Of a DNA stretch of 64,000 bases, positions 36,881-45,286 are shown one piece after another. The notes beneath the pieces are model-generated. The model did no database searches. It saw only the letters and a list, made by a program, of their open reading frames with translations, and was not told where the DNA came from. The stretch's first letter is position 1; each line of letters opens with the position of its first letter. The stretch lies in the NCBI GenBank assembly GCA_947494925.1, contig CANLWS010000014.1, positions 1-64,000 of the forward strand, read 5' to 3'. The position numbers and the translations under genes are program-made. The stretch comes from an uncultured Alteromonadaceae bacterium. Its GTDB lineage: Bacteria > Pseudomonadota > Gammaproteobacteria > Enterobacterales > Alteromonadaceae.

Positions 36881-38478
36881 TACACTGTCTCCTGCTCTTG
36901 ATGGGCTGACAGAATCGCATTTAAAACTGCTTGCGCCTTACCTCGGGTTTCATCTGCTTCAGATTGCGGGTCGGAATCGTATACCACGCCGGCGCCCGCC
37001 TGAACGTAGGCCACACTGTCTTTAACAAAGGCTGAGCGGATAACGATACAGGTATCCATATCGCCAACACCATTGATATAACCAACTGCACCGCCGTAAC
37101 TGCCACGACGCTGTTTTTCTACCTGCCTGATAAGAGTGGCAGCACTGACTTTAGGGGCGCCAACCAAGGTGCCCATATTCATGCAGGCCTGGTAGGCGTG
37201 CAGTGCATCAAGATCATCCCGTAGCTGTCCGACTACCCGTGATACCAGATGCATCACATGTGAATATCTATCCACTTTGAGTAAATCTTTTACATAACGC
37301 GTGCCCGGTCTGGATACTTTAGCTACATCATTTCTGGCCAGATCTACTAGCATCAGGTGTTCGGCTTTTTCTTTTTCATCTTCGCGAAGATTAAGTTCAA
37401 TGCGGCAGTCAAGATCAAGATTAATACTGCCGTCGGCATGTTTGCCTCTAGGCCGTGTACCTGCGATAGGGTAGATTTCTACCTGATTGGTATCGCTTTC
37501 ATATTTTAATGCAGATTCAGGAGACGCACCGAACATGCAAAAATCATCATCCTGTAAAAAGAACATATACGGACTGGGGTTTTGTTTTTTCAGTTCAAGA
37601 TAAGCCTTGTGCGGATCAGGGCAGTTTAGGCTGAACGTACGAGAGGGGACCACCTGAAATATGTCACCAGCGAGAATATTCTCTTTCAGCTGAACAACAT
37701 CCTGTTTATATTCATCGTCTGATTTACTCATCTGAAAATCTGATTTGTAGTCCGCTGTCAGCGGTAGTTCCTTCGCCTCTGACAAGTCACTAAGTTGGGC
37801 ATTGATCTGTTCGAGTCGCTGGCTCACAGCGAAGTAATTATTCCCCACATTTGCGCCACTAAACACGCTGCCGATTATCTCAGTACTTTGGGCTTGATGG
37901 TCTATCAGGAGCAGGCTTTCAGCCAGATAAAATACAAAATCAGGGCAACTGTTTTCACTGTGCTTTACATGGGGCAGGGCTTCAAAGCAGGCCAGTAAAT
38001 CATAGGCAAAGGCACCGCCCAGGAAGACCGCATGTGGATGTTCCCTCAATGCAATTATTTTGTTGATTAGTAAGCGGATTGCGTCAAAAACAGCGGGGGC
38101 TTTGAGTCTGCTGTCTTCGTCAAGGGTATTGTCTGATGTTGGAAAGTTGAGCGTGACAACCCCGGCGGATTCATCAAACTGATAGCTGACGGAAGCGGGG
38201 CAATGTTCAACAAACAAGGGCAGCACTGAACGACCATTATTCGACAACGCGGTGCAGGTTACGCTTTGCTCATTACACACAAGCTTAAGCGCTGCATCCA
38301 GCAGGATAAGGCTTTTCAAATGATCCTTGCTCTCGATTTCCGCAGATTCCAGTAGCAGGGTATTGGATCTACCTTCACAAAGCTGTTGGTAGGCACTTAA
38401 TGGATCTGGTATGTAGGGCCCCTGATGGAGTAATGTTTCTACTTTTCCAGGAATATCGCTTAATTCCGCTAAACTCAT
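36880..38478 (-). CDS. trpE: Anthranilate synthase component I
   Basis: A 532-residue chorismate-utilising enzyme making anthranilate. The C-terminal catalytic half contains '[12 protein letters not shown]', 'AGTRPRG', '[14 protein letters not shown]', '[16 protein letters not shown]' and '[15 protein letters not shown]'. The N-terminal '[11 protein letters not shown]' matches the tryptophan feedback-binding element (LLES). It is the first structural gene of the operon, 120 bp downstream of the trp leader peptide and attenuator. Confidence 0.97.
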   Translation of the reverse strand: MSLAELSDIPGKVETLLHQGPYIPDPLSAYQQLCEGRSNTLLLESAEIESKDHLKSLILLDAALKLVCNEQSVTCTALSNNGRSVLPLFVEHCPASVSYQFDESAGVVTLNFPTSDNTLDEDSRLKAPAVFDAIRLLINKIIALREHPHAVFLGGAFAYDLLACFEALPHVKHSENSCPDFVFYLAESLLLIDHQAQSTEIIGSVFSGANVGNNYFAVSQRLEQINAQLSDLSEAKELPLTADYKSDFQMSKSDDEYKQDVVQLKENILAGDIFQVVPSRTFSLNCPDPHKAYLELKKQNPSPYMFFLQDDDFCMFGASPESALKYESDTNQVEIYPIAGTRPRGKHADGSINLDLDCRIELNLREDEKEKAEHLMLVDLARNDVAKVSRPGTRYVKDLLKVDRYSHVMHLVSRVVGQLRDDLDALHAYQACMNMGTLVGAPKVSAATLIRQVEKQRRGSYGGAVGYINGVGDMDTCIVIRSAFVKDSVAYVQAGAGVVYDSDPQSEADETRGKAQAVLNAILSAHQEQETV

Positions 38479-38534
38479 TCTTATTACTCAGTGTTTAAAG
38501 TTGTGTTTTAGTAACCGTGCTGGGGCCAGATATG

Positions 38535-38560
38535 AAAAAGGCCCGTTTACACGGGCCTCT
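38535..38560 (-). terminator. trp attenuator terminator (3:4 hairpin)
   Basis: On the minus strand AGGCCCGT, loop GTAA, ACGGGCCT is followed by TTTTT, about 55 bp before the trpE start. The upstream segment ACGGGC (38592-38597, just after the leader stop codon) is complementary to GCCCGT in the 5' arm (38551-38556) and can form the competing antiterminator. Together with the Trp-rich leader this is a classical transcription attenuator. Confidence 0.93.
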
Positions 38561-38597
38561 GAAAATTATTTGCTCAAATACAAACGCTCACAGCCCG

Positions 38598-38654
38598 TCA
38601 AAGAGGGATGTGCCACCACCAGTTAGTGTTCATTGCGTTTAAATTTGATTTCAT
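38598..38654 (-). CDS. trpL: trp operon leader peptide
   Basis: An 18-residue peptide, MKSNLNAMNTNWWWHIPL, too short for standard gene calling. Three consecutive TGG codons lie in the middle, with a second in-frame ATG at codon 8. AGAA-rich sequence precedes the first ATG. Stalling of the ribosome at the Trp codons under tryptophan starvation would free the segment after the stop codon to form the antiterminator and let RNA polymerase enter trpE. Confidence 0.93.
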   Translation of the reverse strand: MKSNLNAMNTNWWWHIPL

Positions 38655-38780
38655 TGCTTGTTCTTCAATCATTTAACAGTTTTTGCTCGGCGGATGTCAT
38701 ATACTACGCCTTAGATGCGTATAGAAGAAAACAAATTGACGCTTCTGTCAAGATACTATTTGGTAATAATATAAAAAATA
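38655..38780. promoter_or_regulatory. Divergent control region between trpL and rnm
   Basis: On the minus strand a perfect -35 TTGACA (38746-38751) points towards trpL, but the -10 is not clear at the normal spacing (TATACG lies 22 bp on). The -35 is half of an inverted repeat TTGAC-N6-GTCAA (38736-38751). A second inverted repeat, TACGC-N7-GCGTA, is at 38705-38721. Either could be an operator; neither resembles the CTAG-containing TrpR box strongly. Confidence 0.45.
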
Positions 38781-39629
38781 ATGATTAAAATTGACCTTCA
38801 TAGTCACACACACTATTCCGATGGCCATCTTTCACCTCAGGAATTGATTGACCGCGCGCACAATATGCAGGTGGATGTACTTGCAATTACAGACCACGAC
38901 ACAGTCGACAGTATTAGTGAAGCGATGGACTATCAGGCCCAGCAAAAAAGACAGTTACAAATTGTACCTGGTGTAGAGATATCTACTTCCTGGCATAATT
39001 TTGATATTCATATTCTTGGCTTGAATGTGGACTTTAAAGATGATGTCTTTTTAAAAAGGTTAGGAGAGCAGAGCGCTCGCAGAGAAGACAGAGCACTGCA
39101 AATCGACGCTAAACTTTGTAAAGCTGGTGTGGAAGGAATATACGCTCAGGCAAAAATACTGGCTGGCAAGGGACAAATTACCCGCGCGCATTTTGCACGG
39201 GCTATGGTCAATAAAGGCGTAGTAAAAGACATGGAATCGGTGTTTAAAAAATATCTGGGTAAAGGTAAACGAGCTCATGTGAAGCCCCAGTGGATAGAAA
39301 TAGCAGAAGCCATTAGCTGGATACATGACGCAGGAGGCAAGGCGGTATTAGCACACCCTGGTCACTATGATATGACAACTAAATGGCTGCGCCGTTTGTT
39401 GCAGGAGTTTGCAGATGCAAAGGGTGATGGGATGGAAGTGATTCACTCTCACTTGTCTCCAGAACGAAAAAAGCTCCTACTCGAACTTGCATTACAACAT
39501 GATTTAAATGGGTCAGCCGGCTCGGATTTTCACTACCCGAATCGTTGGACAGAATTAGGCAGAAACTTAAAATTGCCTGAAGATCTGAAGCCAATATGGC
39601 ATGATTGGCACATTGCTGCTGCAGTCTAA
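38781..39629 (+). CDS. rnm: PHP-domain 5'-3' exoribonuclease RnmAM (YciV/TrpH)
   Basis: A 282-residue PHP phosphoesterase. 'IDLHSHTHYSDGHL' and 'LAITDHDTVDSI' hold the N-terminal metal-binding HxH and DHD residues, and 'GGKAVLAHPGHYD' and 'GSAGSDFHYPN' the later ligands. In E. coli this enzyme matures the 5' ends of 23S, 16S and 5S rRNA and degrades short RNAs and 3',5'-pAp. Position divergent from trpL and followed by yciO is the same as in E. coli. Confidence 0.93.
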   Translation: MIKIDLHSHTHYSDGHLSPQELIDRAHNMQVDVLAITDHDTVDSISEAMDYQAQQKRQLQIVPGVEISTSWHNFDIHILGLNVDFKDDVFLKRLGEQSARREDRALQIDAKLCKAGVEGIYAQAKILAGKGQITRAHFARAMVNKGVVKDMESVFKKYLGKGKRAHVKPQWIEIAEAISWIHDAGGKAVLAHPGHYDMTTKWLRRLLQEFADAKGDGMEVIHSHLSPERKKLLLELALQHDLNGSAGSDFHYPNRWTELGRNLKLPEDLKPIWHDWHIAAAV

Positions 39630-39659
39630 ACTCAATTAACCAGGAAGAAAGTCGATTAA

Positions 39660-40280
39660 ATGAGTCAGTTTTTTTATGTCCACCCTGACAACCCGCAACA
39701 GCGGTTGTTGCGCCAGGCCTGCGAGTTGATTCGCCAGGGCCAGGTCATTGTTTACCCTACAGATTCTGGTTATGCCATAGGGTGCCAGATGGAAGATAAA
39801 AATGCCCTGGAGCAGATTTGTCGTATTCGAGAAATCGGCAAAGATCATAATTTTACCTTGATGTGCCGTGATATGTCTGAATTGTCGCTTTATGCCAGAG
39901 TTGACAACACGGCGTTCCGGCAAATTAAAAATAATACCCCAGGGCCTTACACTTTTATTTTAAAAGCCACCAAAGAAGTGCCCAAGCGGCTACAAAACCC
40001 CAAACGTCGTACAATCGGTATCAGGGTCCCTGACAATATAATCGCCCTTCAGCTGTTGGAAGAGCTGGGTGAACCTTTGATGTCCACAACACTGATATTA
40101 CCGGGTGAGGAACATGCCGAATTCGATCCCGACGAAATTCGCGAAAAACTGGAAAGGCAGGTGGGCTTGATTATTCACGGTGGATATCTTGGCGAACAAC
40201 CGACATCCGTTATTGATATGTCGGAAGGAGAAGCTGATGTGATCCGTGAAGGAAGCGGTGATACGAGTGTGTTTGGTTAA
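39660..40280 (+). CDS. yciO: YciO/Sua5-family nucleotide-binding protein
   Basis: A 206-residue YrdC-fold protein matching E. coli YciO. 'AGVIVYPTDSGYAIGC'-like residues ('QVIVYPTDSGYAIGCQM'), 'DKNALEQICRIREI' and 'PGPYTFILKATKEVP' mark the Sua5/YciO/YrdC domain. It lacks the C-terminal Sua5 extension. YciO is related to threonylcarbamoyl-AMP synthases; its own role is not settled. It is 30 bp after rnm and 3 bp before scpA. Confidence 0.92.
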   Translation: MSQFFYVHPDNPQQRLLRQACELIRQGQVIVYPTDSGYAIGCQMEDKNALEQICRIREIGKDHNFTLMCRDMSELSLYARVDNTAFRQIKNNTPGPYTFILKATKEVPKRLQNPKRRTIGIRVPDNIIALQLLEELGEPLMSTTLILPGEEHAEFDPDEIREKLERQVGLIIHGGYLGEQPTSVIDMSEGEADVIREGSGDTSVFG

Positions 40281-40283
40281 ACC

Positions 40284-41129
40284 ATGACAGATCAACCGCC
40301 AATTATTGACCAAGCCAAAGAACAGTCTGAACCTGTTCAGCAGCCTTTGCCACTGGCCTTTGTCAATGGCGAAGCGGTCATCGATAAACCGGAAGATTTG
40401 TACATTCCACCGGATGCGCTGGAAGTCATTCTTGAAACCTTCGAAGGGCCATTGGATTTGCTGCTCTATCTGATCCGCAAACAAAAATTCGATATCGTTA
40501 ATTTGCCTATTCTGCAAATCACCAAGCAGTACATGGAATATGTTGACTTGATGAAAGATCTGAAACTGGAACTGGCGGCAGAATATCTGCTGATGGCTGC
40601 CATTTTAGCGGAAGTGAAATCGCGTCTCCTATTGCCCAAACGACAAGACGCGGAAGAAGACGAAGACGATCCCCGGGCAGAGCTGATCCGGCGTCTGAAA
40701 GAATATGAAGCGATTAAAAAAGTGGCGGAAGAACTTGACAATATGCCCCGTCAGGAACGTGATTTGTTTACCGGCCATGCAGCACCTGATGAATCCGTCG
40801 AGCCGATTAAAGTATTGCCGGATGTGACGCTTCAGGAATTGGTGCTGAGTTTTCAATCTGCTCTGAAGAAGGCCAAGGCATTTGAGCATCATCATATCGA
40901 GCGCGAGGCACTATCAACGCGTGAAAGAATGAGCATGATACTTGAGCGGGTAAGTCGTCATCATTTCACTGGCTTTGACGAGCTTTTTGAGGCAAGTGAG
41001 GGCAAGGCTGGAGTAGTGGTGACATTTCTGGCCATACTGGAATTGGTGAAAGAAAACTTACTGGAATTGGTTCAGGGGGAGCCCTATGCCAATATCCATG
41101 TAAAAGTCAGTTCGGTACAGGAGTGGTAA
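40284..41129 (+). CDS. scpA: Segregation and condensation protein A
   Basis: A 281-residue kleisin subunit of the SMC-ScpAB condensin. The N-terminal SMC-binding part shows 'FEGPLDLLLYLIRKQKFDIVNLPILQIT' and 'AAEYLLMAAILAEVKSRLLLP', and the C-terminal winged helix 'VVVTFLAILELVKENLLELVQ'. It is co-transcribed with scpB (stop/start TAATG overlap). It is surprising only in that Alteromonadales otherwise use MukBEF in some lineages; ScpAB is common in marine gammaproteobacteria. Confidence 0.94.
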   Translation: MTDQPPIIDQAKEQSEPVQQPLPLAFVNGEAVIDKPEDLYIPPDALEVILETFEGPLDLLLYLIRKQKFDIVNLPILQITKQYMEYVDLMKDLKLELAAEYLLMAAILAEVKSRLLLPKRQDAEEDEDDPRAELIRRLKEYEAIKKVAEELDNMPRQERDLFTGHAAPDESVEPIKVLPDVTLQELVLSFQSALKKAKAFEHHHIEREALSTRERMSMILERVSRHHFTGFDELFEASEGKAGVVVTFLAILELVKENLLELVQGEPYANIHVKVSSVQEW

Positions 41130-41791
41130 TGGCAAAAATATCAGCAGCGCAGCTTAAACAACTGGTTGAAGCCGCTATTTTTGTGGCAGACGGTCCGTTG
41201 ACCAAAGAACAATTACAGAATACGGTTTTACAGGATCTTAAGGTCTCCAAAAAACAACTGGATGAAGCCCTGGTGGAGCTCGAACTGGATTATCGCCCAA
41301 GGGGCATTCAGTTAGTGGAAGTGGCCTCGGGATACCGGTTTCAATCCATGGACAGCCTGAGTCCCTGGCTAAGCAAAATGTGGCACGAGCATGTTCCCCG
41401 TTATTCCCGCGCAATGATGGAAACCCTGGCCCTGATAGCCTACCGTCAACCTATCACTCGCGGAGAGATAGAGGACGTAAGAGGTGTGTCTGTCAGCAGC
41501 CATATTATCAAGACCTTGAGCGAGCGGGACTGGATTAAAATAGTCGGGCACAAAGAGGTTCCAGGTCGACCCGCGCTTTATGCCACCACCCGCCAATTTT
41601 TAGATTATTTTTCGTTGAAAAGCCTGGCGGAACTCCCGCCAATAGAAGAGTTTGTGCCACCGGAACAAGATGATGACGAACTGACGCTGCATTTAGCCCA
41701 GGAAATTAATCAGACTGTGTCGGCGCCACAGGATACAAGTACAGACGTGAATGAGTCTGAGCAAACTATCAACCAAGAGCAACTACATTAA
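41129..41791 (+). CDS. scpB: Segregation and condensation protein B
   Basis: A roughly 220-residue ScpB. I use ATG 41129, overlapping the scpA stop and preceded by CAGGAG; a GTG two codons upstream is less likely. The tandem winged-helix domain shows 'VEAAIFVADGPLTKEQLQ', 'SGYRFQSMDSLSPWLSKM' and the family signature 'ETLALIAYRQPITRGEIEDVRGVSVSSHIIKTL'. An acidic tail of about 40 residues follows. It is the accessory subunit of the SMC complex and is coupled to rluB by a one-base overlap. Confidence 0.95.
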   Translation: MAKISAAQLKQLVEAAIFVADGPLTKEQLQNTVLQDLKVSKKQLDEALVELELDYRPRGIQLVEVASGYRFQSMDSLSPWLSKMWHEHVPRYSRAMMETLALIAYRQPITRGEIEDVRGVSVSSHIIKTLSERDWIKIVGHKEVPGRPALYATTRQFLDYFSLKSLAELPPIEEFVPPEQDDDELTLHLAQEINQTVSAPQDTSTDVNESEQTINQEQLH

Positions 41792-42648
41792 TGAGTGACA
41801 AACTTCAGAAAGTTCTGGCGAATGCCGGGTTAGGCTCTCGCAGAGAGATGGAAAAATGGATCGAGCAGGGAAGGGCATCAGTGAACGGCAAAATGGCCAC
41901 ACTGGGCGACCGCGTCGAACCACATGACAAGATCCGGGTAGACGGCAACCTGATTGACCGACAATCATCAGAAAGCGTGTGTCGCGTATTGATGTACAAC
42001 AAACCGGAAGGAGAGTTGTGTAGTCGCAAAGATCCTGAAGGGCGGGCTACGGTGTTTGACCGACTGCCAAATATCGCCAATGGGCGATGGATTGCGGTGG
42101 GTAGGCTGGATATAAACACCAGTGGTCTGCTGCTGTTCACCAACGATGGTGAACTTGCCAATCGTTTAATGCACCCGAAACATGAAGTGGAAAGAGAATA
42201 CGCCGTGCGTGTTTTCGGTGAAGTCACCAACGACAAACTGAACAAACTTAAGCGAGGTGTTGAGCTGGAGGATGGCATGGCCAAATTTACCTCCATCCGG
42301 GCAAAACCAGGTGACGATGAAAGCCTGAACAGCTGGTTTAATGTCACTCTCTCGGAAGGTAGGAATCGCGAAGTCAGACGATTGTGGGAATCACAGGATT
42401 TGCAGGTAAGTCGGCTGATCAGAGTCAACTATGGCGGTCTTGAACTAAAAAAACGTTTGCCCCAGGGCGCATGGGTTGAACTGGAGCTACTTGATCTGAA
42501 TATGTTGCGCAAGTCAGTTCAACTCCCTGCCGAAACAGAGTCACTGATCAACGAACAGAAAAATAAATTGGATCATGCCCGCATCAGCAGAATGCGCCGT
42601 TCAGTACAAAAGCATAAATTAGCCAAAAAGAAGATGCACAGACGTTAA
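41791..42648 (+). CDS. rluB: 23S rRNA pseudouridine(2605) synthase
   Basis: A 285-residue pseudouridine synthase. The N-terminal S4 RNA-binding domain begins 'KLQKVLANAGLGSRREMEKWIEQG'. The catalytic Asp lies in 'VGRLDINTSGLLLFTNDGELANRLMHP', and 'EGRNREVRRLWES' is the other conserved RluB/RsuA motif. The C-terminus is a Lys/Arg-rich extension. The scpA-scpB-rluB order is widespread in gammaproteobacteria. A terminator follows at 42708. Confidence 0.95.
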   Translation: MSDKLQKVLANAGLGSRREMEKWIEQGRASVNGKMATLGDRVEPHDKIRVDGNLIDRQSSESVCRVLMYNKPEGELCSRKDPEGRATVFDRLPNIANGRWIAVGRLDINTSGLLLFTNDGELANRLMHPKHEVEREYAVRVFGEVTNDKLNKLKRGVELEDGMAKFTSIRAKPGDDESLNSWFNVTLSEGRNREVRRLWESQDLQVSRLIRVNYGGLELKKRLPQGAWVELELLDLNMLRKSVQLPAETESLINEQKNKLDHARISRMRRSVQKHKLAKKKMHRR

Positions 42649-42680
42649 TAGCGGAAAAAATAACTGTTTTAAAAGTTTAG

Positions 42681-42732
42681 TCGTGCGTTTTCACCGCACG
42701 ATTGCCAAAAATACGGAATCTTTCCGTATTTT
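42681..42732 (+). terminator. Terminator after rluB (hairpin plus intrinsic terminator)
   Basis: A first hairpin, TCGTGCG with CGCACGA (42681-42701), is followed by a second with 11-bp arms AAAATACGGAA and TTCCGTATTTT around loop TCT (42708-42732). The second has A- and T-rich flanks and would terminate the yciO-scpAB-rluB transcript. Confidence 0.85.
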
Positions 42733-42960
42733 AAGCAGGGATAGCTACTTTACCTGATAAAACAGCATAGTATTCAGAGACTTATTGCAAAGTCATATTA
42801 AAAGGAAGTAATAATATGGAATTGAAATTTGAGTTAAACACGGAACTAGTCCGTCTATTAAATTGTTAGGTGTACTAAGAGTAAATACGAATTTGTATTG
42901 TTCGCGGACTACTATCAGTTTTATATCCAAGATGACAACTGAGCATTGTGTTGCTCTCTA
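42733..42960. other. Intergenic segment with a possible 17-residue ORF
   Basis: No conventional gene. At 42816-42869 a tiny frame, MELKFELNTELVRLLNC, is preceded by AAAGGAAG (42801-42808) at 7 bp, a good ribosome-binding site. It ends at GTTAGGT, which fits the integron core-site pattern GTTRRRY. It could be a real small peptide or the 5' remnant of a gene cut at a recombination point. I cannot decide between these. Confidence 0.35.
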
Positions 42961-43070
42961 TCAAGGTACACCTATCAAGCCATTCAAACAGGACAAATAA
43001 CAGTTGGCTTTTGCTGCTTCATCTCTTATTTTAGCCATCATATTATTTGCCTGTTAATTAGGCGTTTTGA
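42961..43070 (+). repeat. attC-like site A, upstream of the DUF1993 cassette
   Basis: An imperfect inverted repeat typical of integron attC sites. AACAGG-A-CAAATAA (42987-43000) pairs with TTATTTGCCTGTT (43043-43055), leaving a single extrahelical A. After an unpaired central spacer, TGGCT (43005-43009) pairs with AGCCA (43033-43037) and a 23-nt terminal loop closes it. The downstream end reads TTAGGCGTTTTGA, similar to but not matching the GTTRRRY core. A related copy lies at 43986-44083. Confidence 0.6.
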
Positions 43071-43162
43071 GACAATGCCAACTAACTCTAGGGACTTATA
43101 CTCGGCGTTCATCGTGAAGAATAAGTGCAACAACCCCCTACCCAGTAAATATAAGGAAATCT

Positions 43163-43729
43163 ATGTCATTAACAACGCTCCTCGTCCCAACCTATACCCA
43201 AATGCTGAAATCGCTCTCAGGCTGGTTGGAAAAGGCACAAGCACAAATGTCAAAAGAAAATGCAGAAACGCTGCTTTCCGTGCGTCTCGCGGCGGACATG
43301 TTTCCTCTCTCGACACAAATCCGGTTTGCGTGCTTTCAGGCTCAAGAAGCAGTATTCCGGTTGAAAAGAGAGGTTTTCCCTGAATCGCTCGATATACTGA
43401 TTAATGAAGGGCGGAATGCTGGCGAGTTACCCGGTTCGCTCTCGGATGCTCAGGCCCGGATTGATCAAGCCGTCGCGTTGCTAGACGGGCTCGCTGCTGA
43501 CGCGCTGGATATAAACTCGGACAAACCCATCGTACTCGAACTTCCAGATGGCATTATTTTCGACCTGACCGCGGAGCAATATGCCCGTGATTGGGCGCTA
43601 CCCCAGTTTTATTTCCACCTCATGACCGCCTATGCGATCTTACGTAGCAAGAAGGTCGAGCTAGGTAAAGCTGACTACGTACCACATATGTTTGCGTATC
43701 TTCGTTCTGAAACGATGCTTAAAGGCTGA
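43163..43729 (+). CDS. DUF1993 family protein
   Basis: A 188-residue protein of the DUF1993 family, recognised from 'LVPTYTQMLKSLSGWLEKA', 'RLAADMFPLSTQIRFACFQAQ' and 'YFHLMTAYAILRSKKVELGKADY'. The family has a DinB-like four-helix bundle and no known function. ATAAGGAAA precedes the ATG. Attc-like repeats lie on both sides, so this looks like a complete integron-type cassette, a typical setting for the family. Confidence 0.9.
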   Translation: MSLTTLLVPTYTQMLKSLSGWLEKAQAQMSKENAETLLSVRLAADMFPLSTQIRFACFQAQEAVFRLKREVFPESLDILINEGRNAGELPGSLSDAQARIDQAVALLDGLAADALDINSDKPIVLELPDGIIFDLTAEQYARDWALPQFYFHLMTAYAILRSKKVELGKADYVPHMFAYLRSETMLKG

Positions 43730-43985
43730 ATGTTGGGCAAAAATAACCGTGACCTGAGCCGGAAGTGAACCATAGTAGCGAGTTGTTAGAATGGAGAACT
43801 GCCTCCTAATAAGGCAATGAACCAGACAATTTTCAGCATTTATTTTGCGATGGGTTATTGCAACCCGGCGGAATATAAGCGCAGATGCGCATAACTACCC
43901 CGTCTACTTTTTGTGGGTTGGGCAAACGTGAAAGTAAGTCTTTTGAAGCCGTTGTAAGATCTTTTACAGCATATGGTTGTAAGGT
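43730..43985. other. Non-coding spacer after DUF1993
   Basis: About 255 bp between the DUF1993 stop and the second attC-like site. No gene or clear terminator is seen. AACAACTC-type and GTTGTAAGATC/GGTTGTAAGGTC near-repeats (43946-43990) are the only internal similarity noticed. Confidence 0.45.
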
Positions 43986-44083
43986 CTTATAACAAATCAC
44001 TCGATAGGCCAAATAGCAGTTGCTTTTGGGCATATACCGCTTATTTTAGCCAGATACCACTAGCTCATATTGGGTGTTGTTTG
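43986..44083 (+). repeat. attC-like site B, downstream of the DUF1993 cassette
   Basis: A second, more degenerate copy of the repeat at 42961-43070. It shares CAAATA-CAGTTG-CTTTTG (starting at 44010) and the 13-base run CTTATTTTAGCCA at the same relative positions. It begins with TTATAACAAATCAC and ends GGGTGTTGTTTG, where an R'-type core would lie. Pairing between arms is weaker than in site A. Confidence 0.5.
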
Positions 44084-44124
44084 CAGGAGTAGCACATCCC
44101 CACTTATGGGTAAGGAGAATTTCA

Positions 44125-44985
44125 ATGAATATTGGTTTGGGTACAGCGAGCTTTGGTACAACAATCCCAGAAGAAGCAGCACATGATATCTTAGACACTT
44201 ATGCTTCATGGGGTGGCGTTATTGTTGACACCGCAAATAACTATGCCTTTTGGGCTGGTTGCGGCGGAGAAAGTGAAGCAGTCATTGGTAATTGGCTCAA
44301 GCTTCAAGAGCGTGATGGTTTTGAAATCCATACTAAAATTGGTGCGCAACCAACAGACGGCATTAACTTTGATACTGCTGAGGGCCTTAGTCACAAGGCT
44401 ATTTTCGACGCAGTAGAAGCGTCTTTAAACAGACTATCAACAACCTATTTAGATGTACTTTATGCTCACATCGATGACACTTCAACACCCCTTATGGAAA
44501 CATGGTCGGCCTTCAATGAACTGGTTAAGAAGGGGGTGGTTCGTAAACTTGGGATTTCCAATTACTCACTCAATCGTATAAACGAACTAGCTCAGGTGAT
44601 TGAAAAAGATAAGCTTGTACCCATCCACTATGCTCAATATCGTCACTCAGTTATTGCACCAAAAAAAAGTGCAGATTTTGGTGTGCAGGTATGTTTTAAC
44701 AAAGAAATCATTCAGGCGTTAAAAACCATTAACACTCAGATCAAGTTAGTTGCTTATTCGCCCTTACTCGATGGTGGTTTTGAAGCTGGCTACAACCTTC
44801 CAGAACCATACGATACGGAATCCAATAGAAGGTCAGTGCAACAAGTTCAATCTGAAGCCAGAACTCTGGGAGTAAGCCCATCAGCATTGGTGTTAAAGAA
44901 AATTTCTGAAAGTGGAGTTATCCCGCTAACCATGACAGGTAAGGTTGCGCGACTAACAGGAAACATGGAATTATTCAGAAAGTGA
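44125..44985 (+). CDS. Aldo/keto reductase family protein
   Basis: A 286-residue NADPH-dependent oxidoreductase. I use ATG 44125 with AAGGAG (44112-44117) upstream; a start at 44074 would run through the repeat. The catalytic tetrad can be read as Asp and Tyr in 'VIVDTANNYAFW', Lys in 'IHTKIGAQ' and His in 'DVLYAHIDD'. The barrel ends with the cofactor loop 'VIPLTMTGKVARLTGNM'. It resembles the YdhF/Tas-like AKRs; the substrate is unknown. Confidence 0.9.
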   Translation: MNIGLGTASFGTTIPEEAAHDILDTYASWGGVIVDTANNYAFWAGCGGESEAVIGNWLKLQERDGFEIHTKIGAQPTDGINFDTAEGLSHKAIFDAVEASLNRLSTTYLDVLYAHIDDTSTPLMETWSAFNELVKKGVVRKLGISNYSLNRINELAQVIEKDKLVPIHYAQYRHSVIAPKKSADFGVQVCFNKEIIQALKTINTQIKLVAYSPLLDGGFEAGYNLPEPYDTESNRRSVQQVQSEARTLGVSPSALVLKKISESGVIPLTMTGKVARLTGNMELFRK

Positions 44986-45286
44986 TTGTATTTCAACGCA
45001 ATACAATCTGACATCTTCGCGTTGGTTACGCTAGTTCCTCGTATGTTTAGCCTGCATGTTATCAATCTGTGATAAAGGGTTTTACATTTTTATAGGGGCT
45101 ACTGTTGTCTTGATAAAAAACTGGCTAACGGTAAAGTCTAAATTCAGGGGGGCAATTTCCTTGCTAAACTGTTGAAAAAGTAAAATGTGTCAATTTTAAG
45201 TTTTCTCTGGCTGTCCCTGGTACCTAAGGTATTTTAACCTTCAAACCTCTGCTTTTATGTGCGGCAATTTGCAACTTGGAGATAAA
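44986..45286. other. Non-coding spacer
   Basis: About 300 bp without a supported gene. CAACGCAATACAATCTGAC and GCGTTGGTTACGC near 45010 hint at a decayed cassette-type repeat but I could not fold a convincing attC structure. Confidence 0.4.

Noticed and set aside
42946-43383. A 145-codon open frame overlapping the attC-like site and DUF1993
   Set aside because: It runs through the palindrome and then out of frame over the DUF1993 gene, which has a clear family match and ribosome-binding site; the product has no domain-like composition.
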